A DNA stretch of 64,000 nt from assembly GCA_900104855.1 (NCBI GenBank), contig FNSS01000001.1, positions 4,898,001-4,962,000 of the forward strand, read 5' to 3'. Numbering within the stretch: the first letter of the stretch is position 1; every line of letters begins with the position of its first letter. Made by a program: the position numbers and the translations under genes. The DNA comes from Rhizobiales bacterium GAS188 (lineage in GTDB: Bacteria; Pseudomonadota; Alphaproteobacteria; Rhizobiales; Beijerinckiaceae). The notes below the pieces were generated by a model, which did no database searches, was not told the origin of the DNA, and was given only the letters and a program-made list of their open reading frames with translations. Shown in pieces: positions 8,918 to 17,819 of this stretch.

Positions 8918-9426
8918 ACGCTTACGACCCGCACAGCACGCGGCGCCTCGTCGGCCAGCACAAGCTTGTGGCGCGGCTCGATGAGGACTGCGAGCTTGCC
9001 TGTCGCGCCGATTACCGCGAATACCGGGCCTTCCTCGATGAGTTCGGCCTGGCGGATTCGCTCGAGTTCATGTTCCGCAGCCAGGGGAGCCTGGTCGCCG
9101 GCCTCAACATCGCCTGGGCCAAGGGCGCCCGCATTCCCGATGCCGCCGCGAGCCTCGCCGATCGCCTGCACGCCTATGTGGAGTTCAATCTCGAGCAGAG
9201 CCGGGTCCTGTCGGCGCCGCAGCGCCTGCGCGCCGCGGCCGATCGCTACGGGCTGACGGGGCGCGAGCGCGAAGTCGCGGAGCTCCTATGCTGCGGGCGG
9301 ACGAACCGGGAGATCAGCGCCTGCCTCGGCATCGGCCTTGCGACCGTCAAGACGCATCTCATCCATATCTTCGAGAAGCTCGGCGCCGAGAACCGCGCCG
9401 CCACCGTCGCGCTGTTGTCGCGCTGA
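8914..9426 (+). CDS. LuxR-type regulator, C-terminal part with helix-turn-helix
   Basis: A 170-residue product holding the rest of a ligand-binding-like domain and a complete LuxR-type DNA-binding domain (about 108-168: LTGREREVAELLCCGRTN, ISACLGIGLATVKTHLIHIF, ENRAATVALL). The start overlaps the stop of the preceding frame as ATGA. If both pieces belong together the protein is about 230 residues, the normal size for a single-domain-sensor LuxR protein. It is the nearest regulator to the MoaF-like and amine oxidase genes and a reasonable candidate to control them. That role is inferred from position. Confidence 0.75.
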   Translation: MNAYDPHSTRRLVGQHKLVARLDEDCELACRADYREYRAFLDEFGLADSLEFMFRSQGSLVAGLNIAWAKGARIPDAAASLADRLHAYVEFNLEQSRVLSAPQRLRAAADRYGLTGREREVAELLCCGRTNREISACLGIGLATVKTHLIHIFEKLGAENRAATVALLSR

Positions 9427-9443
9427 GCGGCCGCGCTCCTCTT

Positions 9444-9620
9444 CCCTCTCCCGCGCTCTTCGCGCGGGAGAGGGTGCCGAGACGAAGTCGAGGCGGGTGA
9501 GGGTGGTTCAGGGGAGCGACAACCCGGCCGGAGATATGGGGAAGTCGATCGAGCTCAATCGCCCCTCATCCGCCCTCACTTCGTTCGGGCACCTTCTCCC
9601 GCGAAAAGGGCGGGAGAAGG
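9444..9620. repeat. Pair of inverted palindromic repeats (interspersed family)
   Basis: Two copies of a 60-65 base palindromic repeat in opposite orientation, 9444-9506 and 9562-9620. Each has an outer hairpin (CCCTCTCCCGCG...CGCGGGAGAGGG in the first, CCTTCTCCCGCG...GCGGGAGAAGG in the second) and a spacer leading to CGGGTGAGGG or CCCCTCATCCG. The same type recurs at 17820-18040. They lie between the convergent ends of the regulator and the amine oxidase and could act as terminator or messenger-stabilising structures. Confidence 0.7.
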
Positions 9621-9636
9621 TTGGCGCTGGCGCCCC

Positions 9637-11673
9637 TCAACCCGCCTTGTTGCCAGGCTCCGGCCTTACTGCGCGCGCATCGACGCTGTTGCCGCCCGGC
9701 CCAGCCGGCAGGTCCATGGCGGCATTCGCCGAGAAGAAGCCGTTCGGCTTCAAGGTGAAGCCCGCATATTCGACCGGCATCACCGGGAAATCCTCGGGCT
9801 TGCAGACATGGGTGTGGCCGAAGCTGTGCCACAGCACGATGTCCCGGTTCTCGATCTCGCGGTTCTGCTGCACATAGCGCGGCAGCCCGTCGCCGCCCGC
9901 ATGCACATTCGGATAGTCGCCGCTCGCATATTTCTCTGAAGGCGCGAAGGGCGTGACCCAGACATGCTTGGCGGCAAAGCCGCCACGCCGATGCGCGAAG
10001 CTGCCTTCCTGGGCGAGCATCACCGGGCTCGGCTGCACCATGAGCTTGTAGCCGGTCGGCTTGCCGACGCTGTTTGCGACATTGGGGTTGACGATCTTCC
10101 AATAGCGCCCGGTCGCGCCATTCGCCTCGCGTACCGCATCGAGCTCGCGGCTCAGCACCCGGCTCGTCGTGTCGAAGACATTGCCATGGGGGTTGTCGGC
10201 GCCCCAGGGTCTCGGCACGAATTCGTGCTCGGTCACGCTATTGCGGTCGCCATCGACCATCATATGCATGCGCACATTGAAGAAATGCTGATGGGTCGGC
10301 CCGCCCAGCCCCTCATCCACCATGCCGCCCCAGGGATAGGCGGCGCCCGGCGCCACCGCTGCCGTCTGGATGATGCCGGTGAGCTTGGCCTCGAGCTGGA
10401 TGGTGCCGTCGTGGTAGAGATACCAGTAGAAGCCGTAATCGTAATTGCCGACGGTCGCGAAGAAGCTGATCACCAGCCGGCGCGAGCGGCGCACCTCATA
10501 GACGTCGCTGCGGAAGTCGTAATGCTTCCACAGGATGCCGCTATCCTCCTCATGCATGCAGACGGCGTTCTTCATGACCGTGGGATGGCCGTGATCATCG
10601 GCCGCCGGCACGTCGAAATAATGGATATGGCCGAGGCAGTCGCAGCCGAGCTCGAGCGCGTTCGCGAGCCGCCCGAGACCGTATTCGCCGGCGTCGAAGG
10701 CGCTCTTCCAATAATGGTTGGCGCTCGGATCGGCGTAGGGAACCACCATCTCGGTCACGCTCGCCCTGTAGATGATGGGCCGCTCCCGGCCGCCATCGCG
10801 ATAGGCGAGCTGATGCAGCACGAGACCTTCACGCGGCGTGAAGCCGATGCGGAAGCTCCAATTCTGCCATTCCACCTTCCAGCCCTCGACCGTGAAGCTC
10901 GGCCCCTCGGGCTGGATGATGTGCAGCGGCTTCAGATCCGTGCGCGTCTCGGGCCAGGCGCCGCGATCGTAATTGCGCGCCTTCATGGGGATGGGCGCTG
11001 CCTCCTCGTCCACGAGATCGATGATCTCACCGGCTACCAGATCGACGACCGCGACCAGACCCTCGATCGGATGCGCATAGGCATTGTCCTTGGTGTGGGA
11101 GCGATAATAGCTCACGGCGCGAACGATGCGGCGCCCGCGCTCGAACTCGCGGTCGAAGAAGCCTGAGGAGAAGGGGTCGACCTGGACGAGACCGATATCG
11201 GCTTCGCTCAAGCCGCGCCGCCGCACCGCCGCCAGCCAGCGCGGATCGGCTTTCACCGTCTCCTCACAGCGAACGAACTCCTCGATCATGATCGGCGGCT
11301 GACCGTAAGGAGGATGCTGCGATGGGATGGCGGTAGACGACGTCACTTTGCGCTCGGCCAAGTCGATGACCGCTTCGAAGGCCTCGCCGCTGCGGCGATC
11401 GAGCACGATGACGAAGGCCTGTCGCCTTATGGCCCCTCCGTCGCGATGCGAAAGGACAGCGTCCTTCGCGGGCTCCTCGAGGCGCATCATGACGAAGCGA
11501 TGCGCGTCGCCGAGCTTGAAATGCGAAATGGCGAGGCGCCGTGTCGCCTCGATCTCGGCTGCGCTCAACGGGTCGAGCGGATGGAGCGCGGGCGCAGCGC
11601 CGGCCGTGGCTTGAGCCGGGGAAACAGGGCGGGGCTCTTCGCCTTCGGGGCAATGATCACAGGGCTTGTCCAT
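9637..11673 (-). CDS. Copper-containing primary amine oxidase (topaquinone enzyme)
   Basis: Oxidises primary amines to aldehydes with release of ammonia and hydrogen peroxide. At 678 residues it has the usual bacterial length, close to the Arthrobacter phenylethylamine/histamine-oxidase type. The topaquinone precursor is Tyr411 in GNYDYGFYW and the catalytic base Asp327 in FDAGEYGLG. The copper ligands are His461 and His463 in THQHFFNVRMHM and His622 in GHTHVCKPEDFPVMP. The spacing between these residues matches the family. No secretion signal is visible; the N-terminus has a CxxC (CDHC). The gene is flanked by palindromic repeats on both sides and lies near the MoaF-like and LuxR-type genes and upstream of a HAAT importer, suggesting use of an aromatic or aliphatic monoamine. 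The substrate cannot be read from sequence. Confidence 0.95.
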   Translation of the reverse strand: MDKPCDHCPEGEEPRPVSPAQATAGAAPALHPLDPLSAAEIEATRRLAISHFKLGDAHRFVMMRLEEPAKDAVLSHRDGGAIRRQAFVIVLDRRSGEAFEAVIDLAERKVTSSTAIPSQHPPYGQPPIMIEEFVRCEETVKADPRWLAAVRRRGLSEADIGLVQVDPFSSGFFDREFERGRRIVRAVSYYRSHTKDNAYAHPIEGLVAVVDLVAGEIIDLVDEEAAPIPMKARNYDRGAWPETRTDLKPLHIIQPEGPSFTVEGWKVEWQNWSFRIGFTPREGLVLHQLAYRDGGRERPIIYRASVTEMVVPYADPSANHYWKSAFDAGEYGLGRLANALELGCDCLGHIHYFDVPAADDHGHPTVMKNAVCMHEEDSGILWKHYDFRSDVYEVRRSRRLVISFFATVGNYDYGFYWYLYHDGTIQLEAKLTGIIQTAAVAPGAAYPWGGMVDEGLGGPTHQHFFNVRMHMMVDGDRNSVTEHEFVPRPWGADNPHGNVFDTTSRVLSRELDAVREANGATGRYWKIVNPNVANSVGKPTGYKLMVQPSPVMLAQEGSFAHRRGGFAAKHVWVTPFAPSEKYASGDYPNVHAGGDGLPRYVQQNREIENRDIVLWHSFGHTHVCKPEDFPVMPVEYAGFTLKPNGFFSANAAMDLPAGPGGNSVDARAVRPEPGNKAG

Positions 11674-11767
11674 CGCAGCATCATCTCCAAGATGGCCGGC
11701 CTTCGCAATCCACCCTTCGGAGGATGGGGGCGGGGTGCGTGAATGTCTTGAGAGCGCTGGGCGCGAT

Positions 11768-11968
11768 CACCTCTCCCCTTGCGGGAGAGGTCGGATCACG
11801 ACCGCAAGGGAGTGATCCGGGTGAGGGGGGCAGGTCCTGCTTCGGAGGTGGGGTCAGGGCAGCCATTCCGAACCAAGGTGAGGCGGTCGTCGGAGAGCCG
11901 GCGCTGCCCCCCCTCACCCGATCCTCGCCTGGGGGCTCGGATCGACCTCTCCCACAAGGGGAGAGGTG
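11768..11968. repeat. MITE-like palindromic element, copy A
   Basis: A 201-bp element with terminal inverted repeats: it begins CACCTCTCCCCTTGCGGGAG and ends in the near complement CTCCCACAAGGGGAGAGGTG. Inside, each arm carries a second palindromic block ending GGGTGAGGGGGG (left) and CCCCCCTCACCC (right), around a core of about 60 bases. Copy B (20213-20430) and interrupted copy C (27639-29190) share the same layout. It fills about half of the 421-base gap between the amine oxidase start and the HAAT binding-protein gene, where the promoters of both should also lie. No coding potential. Confidence 0.75.
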
Positions 11969-12094
11969 GGCGCCGGCGCCTCAACCGTTCGGTGGATTGC
12001 GATTTTCCATGCCTGATGAAGACTCAAGATGGCGCGTGCCACGCCGTTTCGCCTGGCATCCGCGCGGCGGCAGAACAAGCATAGGGGAAGAGGG

Positions 12095-13303
12095 ATGCGC
12101 AAAGGGTCGATGCTGCTGGCCGCGCCGCTGGCGCTGGTTTTCGGCGCTCTCGCTTCGGGCGAAGCCTTGGTGCAGAGCGAAACCTTGGCACAGTCGGGGC
12201 CGAGCTGCGCTGGCGGCTCCATCAAGCTCGGCGCCATCTCGACCGTGACCGGCGCCGCCGATTTCAGCGAGGTGCCGAAGGCCGCCAAGGCCATGTTCGA
12301 CAAGCTCAACGCCTCGGGCGGGATCGCAGGCTGCAAGATCGATTACCACATCGAGGACGACAAGGGCGATCCGCAGATTTCCGCCCAGGCGGCGCGCGGC
12401 CTCATCGACAATGACGGGGTCGTGGCCATGGTGGGCGGGGCGAGCTTCGTCGATTGCCAGGTCAATGCCGGCACCTATCAGCGCAAGGGGGTGCGCGCCG
12501 TGCAGGGCCTCGGCATCGATGCGGCCTGCTTCAACACGCCAAGCGTGGCCCCGGTCAATGTCGGTCCCTTCACGCTCTCGACCGCCATGGGCTACTACGC
12601 CACGCAGGCGCTGAAGGTGAAGAAGCTTTGCGCCTTCTTCATCATCATCGGGGGCACCCAGGAGGCTTATGGCAAGGGACTCGCTGCCTGGGAGAAGCTG
12701 TCTGGCCAGAAGATCCATCTCGTCGATCTGACCTTGCCGACCCAGGGTGATCTGACGCCCTATGTCATCAAGGCGCGCGATGCCGGCTGCGAGGCGGTGA
12801 TCAACAATTCCGTCGAGCCGGGCGTGGTGCAATGGGTCAAGACGGCCGATGCCCAGAAGATCACCGGCATCGACTGGCTGTTCCTGGCGCCCGGCTACAC
12901 CGACCAGGTAGCGAAGGCGCTCGCAGGCTCCCATCAGCCCGTCTATGTCGGCACCGAATGGGAACCCTATGCCGAGAAGGGTTCGGCCGCCAATAAGGAG
13001 TGGGTCGAGACCATGAACGCCGCGGGACGCCCGCTGACGGCCTTCTCGCAGGGCGGCTATCTCTCTGCGGCAATGCTCATCGACGTCCTCAAATCGATGC
13101 ATGGCGAGATCACCCGCGCGAGCGTCACGCAGGCCCTGACCGACATGCAGCCGATCACCAACCCGCTTGCCGGGTCGGCCTATGTCTTCGGCGCGGCCAA
13201 GACCCATTCGCCGATGCAGGCGACCAAGGTGATGAAGCTCGATCCGGCCGGCAGCTGGACGGTGATGACGCCCGACTGGGTCGTCCTGCCGAAGACCGAA
13301 TGA
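12095..13303 (+). CDS. HAAT-family ABC transporter substrate-binding protein
   Basis: Periplasmic binding protein (402 aa) of a branched-chain amino acid/amide-type importer. The ATG at 12095 follows AGGGGAAGAGGG and starts a Sec signal peptide (MRKGSMLLAAPLALVFGAL, cleavage near AQS). The mature part begins with the family pattern SIKLGAISTVTGAADFSEVPKAAKAMFDKLN and carries the ligand-fold segment GGIAGCKIDYHIEDDKGDP. Four or more cysteines in the mature chain suggest disulfides. It is followed by its permease and ATPase genes in one rightward operon. The ligand may be an amine or amide, given the neighbouring amine oxidase and acetylpolyamine-type deacetylase, but HAAT ligands cannot be predicted from sequence. 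Confidence 0.9.
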   Translation: MRKGSMLLAAPLALVFGALASGEALVQSETLAQSGPSCAGGSIKLGAISTVTGAADFSEVPKAAKAMFDKLNASGGIAGCKIDYHIEDDKGDPQISAQAARGLIDNDGVVAMVGGASFVDCQVNAGTYQRKGVRAVQGLGIDAACFNTPSVAPVNVGPFTLSTAMGYYATQALKVKKLCAFFIIIGGTQEAYGKGLAAWEKLSGQKIHLVDLTLPTQGDLTPYVIKARDAGCEAVINNSVEPGVVQWVKTADAQKITGIDWLFLAPGYTDQVAKALAGSHQPVYVGTEWEPYAEKGSAANKEWVETMNAAGRPLTAFSQGGYLSAAMLIDVLKSMHGEITRASVTQALTDMQPITNPLAGSAYVFGAAKTHSPMQATKVMKLDPAGSWTVMTPDWVVLPKTE

Positions 13304-13349
13304 GGCTGCGCCGAGCCAGGGTGGCGCCCGCCATCCTTCGACGCTGCTC

Positions 13350-14219
13350 ATGAATGCGATGCTCACCTCGGCGGTCGCCGGCCTCGCTGCCGGCGGCGCC
13401 TATGCGCTGCTCGGCGTCTGCACGATCTTCACCTATCGGCTGGTCGCCGTCGTCAATTTCACGGGCGCCGCCAGCGGGGCGGTCGGCACCTTTGCGTCGA
13501 TCGCCCTGATCGAGGCCGGTTTTCCGGTCGCGATCGCGGTCGGTGCCGGCATCCTCACCGGCGCTCTTGTCGGGCTCGCCATCGGCATGGTGATGACCAG
13601 CTGGTTCTTCGAGGCGCGGGCGCAGACCAAGGCCGCCGTCACCGTGGCGCTGCTCGTCGGAATGGTGGCGCTCGGCCTGCGTCTCACCGGGGGACAGCAT
13701 CCGCATCAGTTCCGCGAGCTCGTCCCGGGCTCGGCGCTCCGCCTGGCCGGGGTCGAGATCACGGCGGCCGCGGCCCTCACCATCGCGCTCGCGGCCTGCT
13801 TCACCGCGGCGGCGGAGCTGCTGCTGCGGCAGACGCGTTTCGGGCTGCGCCTGCGGGCGCTGTCGGAGCGCCCCATGGCGGCCGAGCTGATCGGCATCCC
13901 GGTCCGCTTCTTGTCGCTCACCGTCTGGACAGTCAATGGCGCCATCACCTCCTTCGCCCTGATGATCATCGCGCCGCAGCGCTCGCCGGATTTCATGTCG
14001 CTCAGCTTGCTGGTGGTGCCGGCGCTCGCGGCCGCGCTCGTCGGTTCCTTCGAGAGCTTCTGGATGGCGGCGCTTGGCGGCCTCGCCATCGGCGTGATCG
14101 AAGGCGCGGCGAGCGATCTGACGAGCCTCAGCCAGTATCGCGGCGCCGTGCCGTTCCTGGTGATCTTGTCGGTGCTGATGTGGTCGCAACGGGGAGCCCG
14201 CTGGGATGAGGCGAGATAG
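13350..14219 (+). CDS. HAAT-family ABC permease (LivH-like)
   Basis: A 289-residue inner-membrane permease with about eight hydrophobic helices, starting MNAMLTSAVAGLAAGGAYALLGV, the typical LivH opening. The conserved loop that contacts the ATPase lies around GLRLRALSERPMAAELIGIPV. The gene begins 46 bases after the binding-protein stop and overlaps the next gene by 14 bases, so translation is coupled. It forms the membrane pore with the LivM part of the following fusion protein. Confidence 0.9.
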   Translation: MNAMLTSAVAGLAAGGAYALLGVCTIFTYRLVAVVNFTGAASGAVGTFASIALIEAGFPVAIAVGAGILTGALVGLAIGMVMTSWFFEARAQTKAAVTVALLVGMVALGLRLTGGQHPHQFRELVPGSALRLAGVEITAAAALTIALAACFTAAAELLLRQTRFGLRLRALSERPMAAELIGIPVRFLSLTVWTVNGAITSFALMIIAPQRSPDFMSLSLLVVPALAAALVGSFESFWMAALGGLAIGVIEGAASDLTSLSQYRGAVPFLVILSVLMWSQRGARWDEAR

Positions 14220-15939
14220 CCTGCGCGCCTCGGCGATCATCGTGGGTCTTTGCGCGCTCGCCGGCCTCGCCGGGGCGGGCTTGCTCTCCGATTATTGGAT
14301 CTTCCTGGCGACCTCGGTGCTGATCACGGCGGTTGCCCTGCAGAGCCTTGGCCTGGTGATCGGCCGCACCGGCATGATCTCGCTCTGCCAGATGTCTTTC
14401 GCAGGAGTAGGCGCCTGGACGGTCGCCGCGCTCAATCGCGCCGGCTTCCCGGGCGGCCTTGCTCTGTGGATCCTCATCGGCGGGCTCGCCGCCGCACCCT
14501 TCGGCATTGCCATCGGCCTGCCGGCCTTACGCCTGCGGGGGATCAACCTCGCCATCGTGACGCTCGGCTTCGCGACGGCCTTCGATGCTGTGCTCGCCAC
14601 CATCACCTTTCCCGGCCAGACCGAATTCGTGGCGGTCGAGCGCCCCGAACTCTTCGTGAGCGATACCGGCTATTTCCTGTTCACGCTGATCGCCTATGCG
14701 CTCATCGCCATCAGCCTCGAATTCCTGGCGCGCAGCCGCCTCGGCGCCGCGTTCCTCTCCATCCGCCATTCCGAGCGTGCCGCCGCCGCCCATGGCGTCG
14801 ACATCGTCGCGGCGAAGCTGATCGCCTTCGCGGTCAGCGCCTTTTTGGCCGGCATCAGCGGTGGGCTGCTCGCCGGCTATCTCGGCACGCTGGTCTCCGA
14901 CAATTTCAACATGATGCAGTCGCTGGTGCTGTTCGTGACAGCCACCATGGTCGGCGCGCAATTCGCCGAAGGCGCCGTCATCGGCGGGCTGCTGGTCACA
15001 CTGGTGCCCGAATTGTTGCGCCGGCTCGGCCTGGCGCAGGATATCGGCGCCGTCCTGTTCGCCTTCGGCGCCACGCATGCGCTGAGCGCCGGCGAAAGCA
15101 TGAGCGAGGCATTGCGCCGCCTGCTGCGCCGGCTGTTTCCTGCGTCCGAGGAAACCGCGCGCTCCGTGGGCAAGGCGCTCCCGATCGCCGCTCGGCTACG
15201 CCGGCAGCCTGCCGCGGAACCGCTCGCCATCGAGGCCCTGACGGTTCGCTACGGCAATGTGGTGGCGCTCGATCGTGTCGACCTTGTCGTGCCGCGCGCC
15301 GGTGTCATCGGCCTCATCGGGCCGAACGGGGCGGGCAAATCGACGCTCGTCGACGCGGTCACGGGCTTCCTGCCTCATTACCAGGGCAGCGTGCGGGCCG
15401 ATGGCGTGAGGCTCGACGGCATGGCGGCGCATCTGCGGGCCCGCACCGGCATCCGCCGCACCTGGCAGACGACGCGCATCGCGCCCGATCTCTCGGTTGG
15501 CGAATATGTGCGGCTCGCCGCTCGCGACCTCGCCACTGCCGATGTCGCCGCCATCCTCGATTGGCTCGGCTACCCGCGCGGCGACCAGCTGGTCGCGAGC
15601 GTCGATGCCGGCACGCGCAGGCTGCTCGATCTTGCGGGCGTCGTGGCGGCGCGCCCGCTTGTCGTCCTGCTCGACGAGCCGGCGGCCGGCCAGTCCTATG
15701 ACGAGGCCTTGCGGCTCGGCCAGCGCATCGCCGAGATCCCGGAGCGCTTCGGCTCCTCGGTGCTGCTCGTCGAGCACGATATGGATCTCGTCCGGGCGGC
15801 TTGCTCGGCCGTCACCGTGCTCGATTTCGGCTCCGTCATCGCTTCCGGCCCGACGCGCGAAGTCCTCGACCTGCCGATCGTGCGCAAGGCCTATCTCGGC
15901 GCCGAGCTGGCGATGGAGGAGGCAATGGACGGGATATGA
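14206..15939 (+). CDS. HAAT-family fused permease-ATPase (LivM-LivG)
   Basis: One 577-residue chain joins a LivM-type permease (about 1-320, about nine hydrophobic helices, with the loop SIRHSERAAAAHGVDI) to a LivG-type nucleotide-binding domain (about 340-570). Walker A GPNGAGKST is near residue 372 and Walker B VVLLDEPAAG near 486, followed by an H-loop His in LLVEHDMDLV. The ABC signature is unusual: where LSxGQ is expected it reads VDAGTRRLLDLAG. LivMG fusions occur in alphaproteobacterial HAAT systems, so this is probably real and not a lost stop codon; there is no internal ribosome site at the junction. The gene overlaps the next by four bases (ATGA). Confidence 0.9.
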   Translation: MRRDSLRASAIIVGLCALAGLAGAGLLSDYWIFLATSVLITAVALQSLGLVIGRTGMISLCQMSFAGVGAWTVAALNRAGFPGGLALWILIGGLAAAPFGIAIGLPALRLRGINLAIVTLGFATAFDAVLATITFPGQTEFVAVERPELFVSDTGYFLFTLIAYALIAISLEFLARSRLGAAFLSIRHSERAAAAHGVDIVAAKLIAFAVSAFLAGISGGLLAGYLGTLVSDNFNMMQSLVLFVTATMVGAQFAEGAVIGGLLVTLVPELLRRLGLAQDIGAVLFAFGATHALSAGESMSEALRRLLRRLFPASEETARSVGKALPIAARLRRQPAAEPLAIEALTVRYGNVVALDRVDLVVPRAGVIGLIGPNGAGKSTLVDAVTGFLPHYQGSVRADGVRLDGMAAHLRARTGIRRTWQTTRIAPDLSVGEYVRLAARDLATADVAAILDWLGYPRGDQLVASVDAGTRRLLDLAGVVAARPLVVLLDEPAAGQSYDEALRLGQRIAEIPERFGSSVLLVEHDMDLVRAACSAVTVLDFGSVIASGPTREVLDLPIVRKAYLGAELAMEEAMDGI

Positions 15940-16640
15940 GCGCGCTCGTCGTCGAGAGCCTGAATGTCGAGCGTGCCGCACTGCCGGTGCTGCGCGATGC
16001 CGGCCTCAGCGTCGAGGCCGGCTCGATCAGCGTGCTGCTCGGTGCCAACGGCGCCGGCAAGACGACGCTGCTCGAGGCCGTGTCCGGAATCATCCCCATC
16101 AAGGCCGGCAGCGTCGCTATCTGCGGGCGGCGGGTCGAGCGCCTCTCGGCCGGGTTGAGGGTGCGGGCAGGCCTCGGCCATGTCGAGCAGGGCCGCACCG
16201 CCTTCCGGCAGCTGACGACCGAGGAGAACCTGCTGGCTGGGCTGCATCGCGACGCCTCGCTGGCGCAGGCCTATGATCTATTCCCGGAGCTCCTGCAGCG
16301 GCGCAATGTGCGGGGCGGGCTGTTGTCGGGCGGCGAGCAGCAGATGCTGGTGATCGCGCGAGCCTTGCTCGTCCGGCCGAAAGTGATCCTGATCGACGAG
16401 ATGTCCGCGGGCCTTGCTCCAGTTGTGGTCAAGCGGCTGATGAGCGCCGTGCGCAAGCTCGCCGAAGAAGGTCTCGCGGTCCTGCTGGTCGAGCAATTCG
16501 CGGCGCTCGTTCTCGCCATCGGCCGGCGCGCCTATGTGCTGCGCCGCGGCCGCATCGTCTTTGACGGCAGCTGTGCCGAGCTCTCGGCCGATCCCGCACG
16601 GCTGCACGATCTGTACCTCGGCGCCTCGGCGCATAGCTGA
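15936..16640 (+). CDS. HAAT-family ABC ATPase (LivF-like)
   Basis: A 234-residue ATP-binding subunit; the ATG at 15936 overlaps the fusion gene stop as ATGA. Walker A GANGAGKTT lies near residue 34, the signature is LSGGEQQM, Walker B is VILIDEMSAGL, and VLLVEQF carries a Gln-Phe instead of the usual H-loop His, as LivF proteins often do. It pairs with the LivG domain of the preceding fusion to energise the importer. It is the last transport gene of the operon; the deacetylase-family gene follows 39 bases later and is probably cotranscribed. Confidence 0.91.
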   Translation: MSALVVESLNVERAALPVLRDAGLSVEAGSISVLLGANGAGKTTLLEAVSGIIPIKAGSVAICGRRVERLSAGLRVRAGLGHVEQGRTAFRQLTTEENLLAGLHRDASLAQAYDLFPELLQRRNVRGGLLSGGEQQMLVIARALLVRPKVILIDEMSAGLAPVVVKRLMSAVRKLAEEGLAVLLVEQFAALVLAIGRRAYVLRRGRIVFDGSCAELSADPARLHDLYLGASAHS

Positions 16641-16679
16641 GGGTCGCCTCTCTACGTGAACCCGATCGGAGACACGCTC

Positions 16680-17792
16680 ATGCCCCGCACCGCCTTCTTC
16701 CACGACGAGAAATGCCTCTGGCATGTCGGGCAAATGCATGCCGGCTCCTTGCCGGTCGGCGGCTGGGTGCAGCCGCCGTCGAGCGGCGGCCTCGCCGAAT
16801 CTCCCGACAGCAAGCGGCGTCTCAAATCGCTGATGGATGTCTCAGGGCTAAGCGCGCGCCTCGATCTGCGCTCGGCGCGGCCGCTCAGCGAGGAAGACCT
16901 GCTGCGCGTTCACAGCAAGCCGTATCTCGCCGAGTTCGCGCGGCTTAGCGCCGGCACAGGCGGCTTCGTCGGCGACAATGCGAGCTTCGGCAAGGGCAGC
17001 TACGAATATGCCAGGATCTCGGCGGGTCTCGTGAGCGCCGCCGTCGAGGCGGTGCTCGCCGGTGAGGTGGCGAACGCCTATGCGCTGTCGCGCCCGCCCG
17101 GGCATCACTGCCTGCCCGACCAGGCAATGGGCTTCTGCTTCCTCGCCAATATCGCGCTCGCGGTCGAGCTCGCCATCGCGCGCCACCGGCTCGCCAAGGT
17201 CGCCGTTCTCGATTGGGACGTGCATCACGGTAACGGCACCGAGGCGATCTTCTATGAGCGCGGCGACGTCATGACCATCTCGCTGCACCAGGAACGCTGC
17301 TTCCCGCCGACGAGTGGCTCGGCCGCCGATCGGGGGCGTGGCAAGGGCGAGGGCCATAACCTCAACATCCCGCTGCTGCCCGGCGGCGGCCATGCGGCCT
17401 ATGTCGACGCCTTCGAGCGCCTCGTCCTGCCGACGCTCGAGCGTTACCGGCCCGACCTCATCGTCATCGCCAGCGGCTATGACGCGAGCGGCCTCGATCC
17501 GCTGGCGCGCATGCAGCTCCACAGCGAAAGCTATCGCTGGATGATGCAGCAGATGCTGAGGCTCGCGGGAGATCTCTGTGGCGGACGCCTCGTCGTCGCG
17601 CATGAGGGCGGCTATTCGGAAAGCTATGTACCGTTTTGCGGGCACGCGCTGATCGAGGCCCTGAGCGGCGAGCGCACGGAGGTCGTCGACCCGGTGCTCG
17701 ATTTCATCAGGCTGCAGCAACCGAGCGAGCGCTTCGTCGCCTTCCAGCGCACGCTTCTCGACGAACAGGCGAGGGCGCTGGGGCTGGCGTGA
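16680..17792 (+). CDS. Histone deacetylase / acetylpolyamine amidohydrolase family enzyme
   Basis: Zinc hydrolase of the arginase-deacetylase superfamily (370 aa). In bacteria these remove acetyl groups from acetylpolyamines or similar amides. Visible residues: the His pair of RPPGHHCLP (His142-His143), zinc ligands Asp180 and His182 in LDWDVHHGNGTEAIF, the third ligand Asp268 in ASGYDASGLDPL, and a Gly-rich loop HEGGYSE. The ATG at 16680 is chosen over an upstream GTG because of the GGAG spacing. Its place behind a HAAT importer and near amine oxidase and omega-aminotransferase genes supports a role in acetylated amine use, with the transporter delivering the substrate. This pathway role is inference. 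Confidence 0.9.
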   Translation: MPRTAFFHDEKCLWHVGQMHAGSLPVGGWVQPPSSGGLAESPDSKRRLKSLMDVSGLSARLDLRSARPLSEEDLLRVHSKPYLAEFARLSAGTGGFVGDNASFGKGSYEYARISAGLVSAAVEAVLAGEVANAYALSRPPGHHCLPDQAMGFCFLANIALAVELAIARHRLAKVAVLDWDVHHGNGTEAIFYERGDVMTISLHQERCFPPTSGSAADRGRGKGEGHNLNIPLLPGGGHAAYVDAFERLVLPTLERYRPDLIVIASGYDASGLDPLARMQLHSESYRWMMQQMLRLAGDLCGGRLVVAHEGGYSESYVPFCGHALIEALSGERTEVVDPVLDFIRLQQPSERFVAFQRTLLDEQARALGLA

Positions 17793-17819
17793 GGGTGAGG
17801 GCGCAACACTCGTGCGCGT

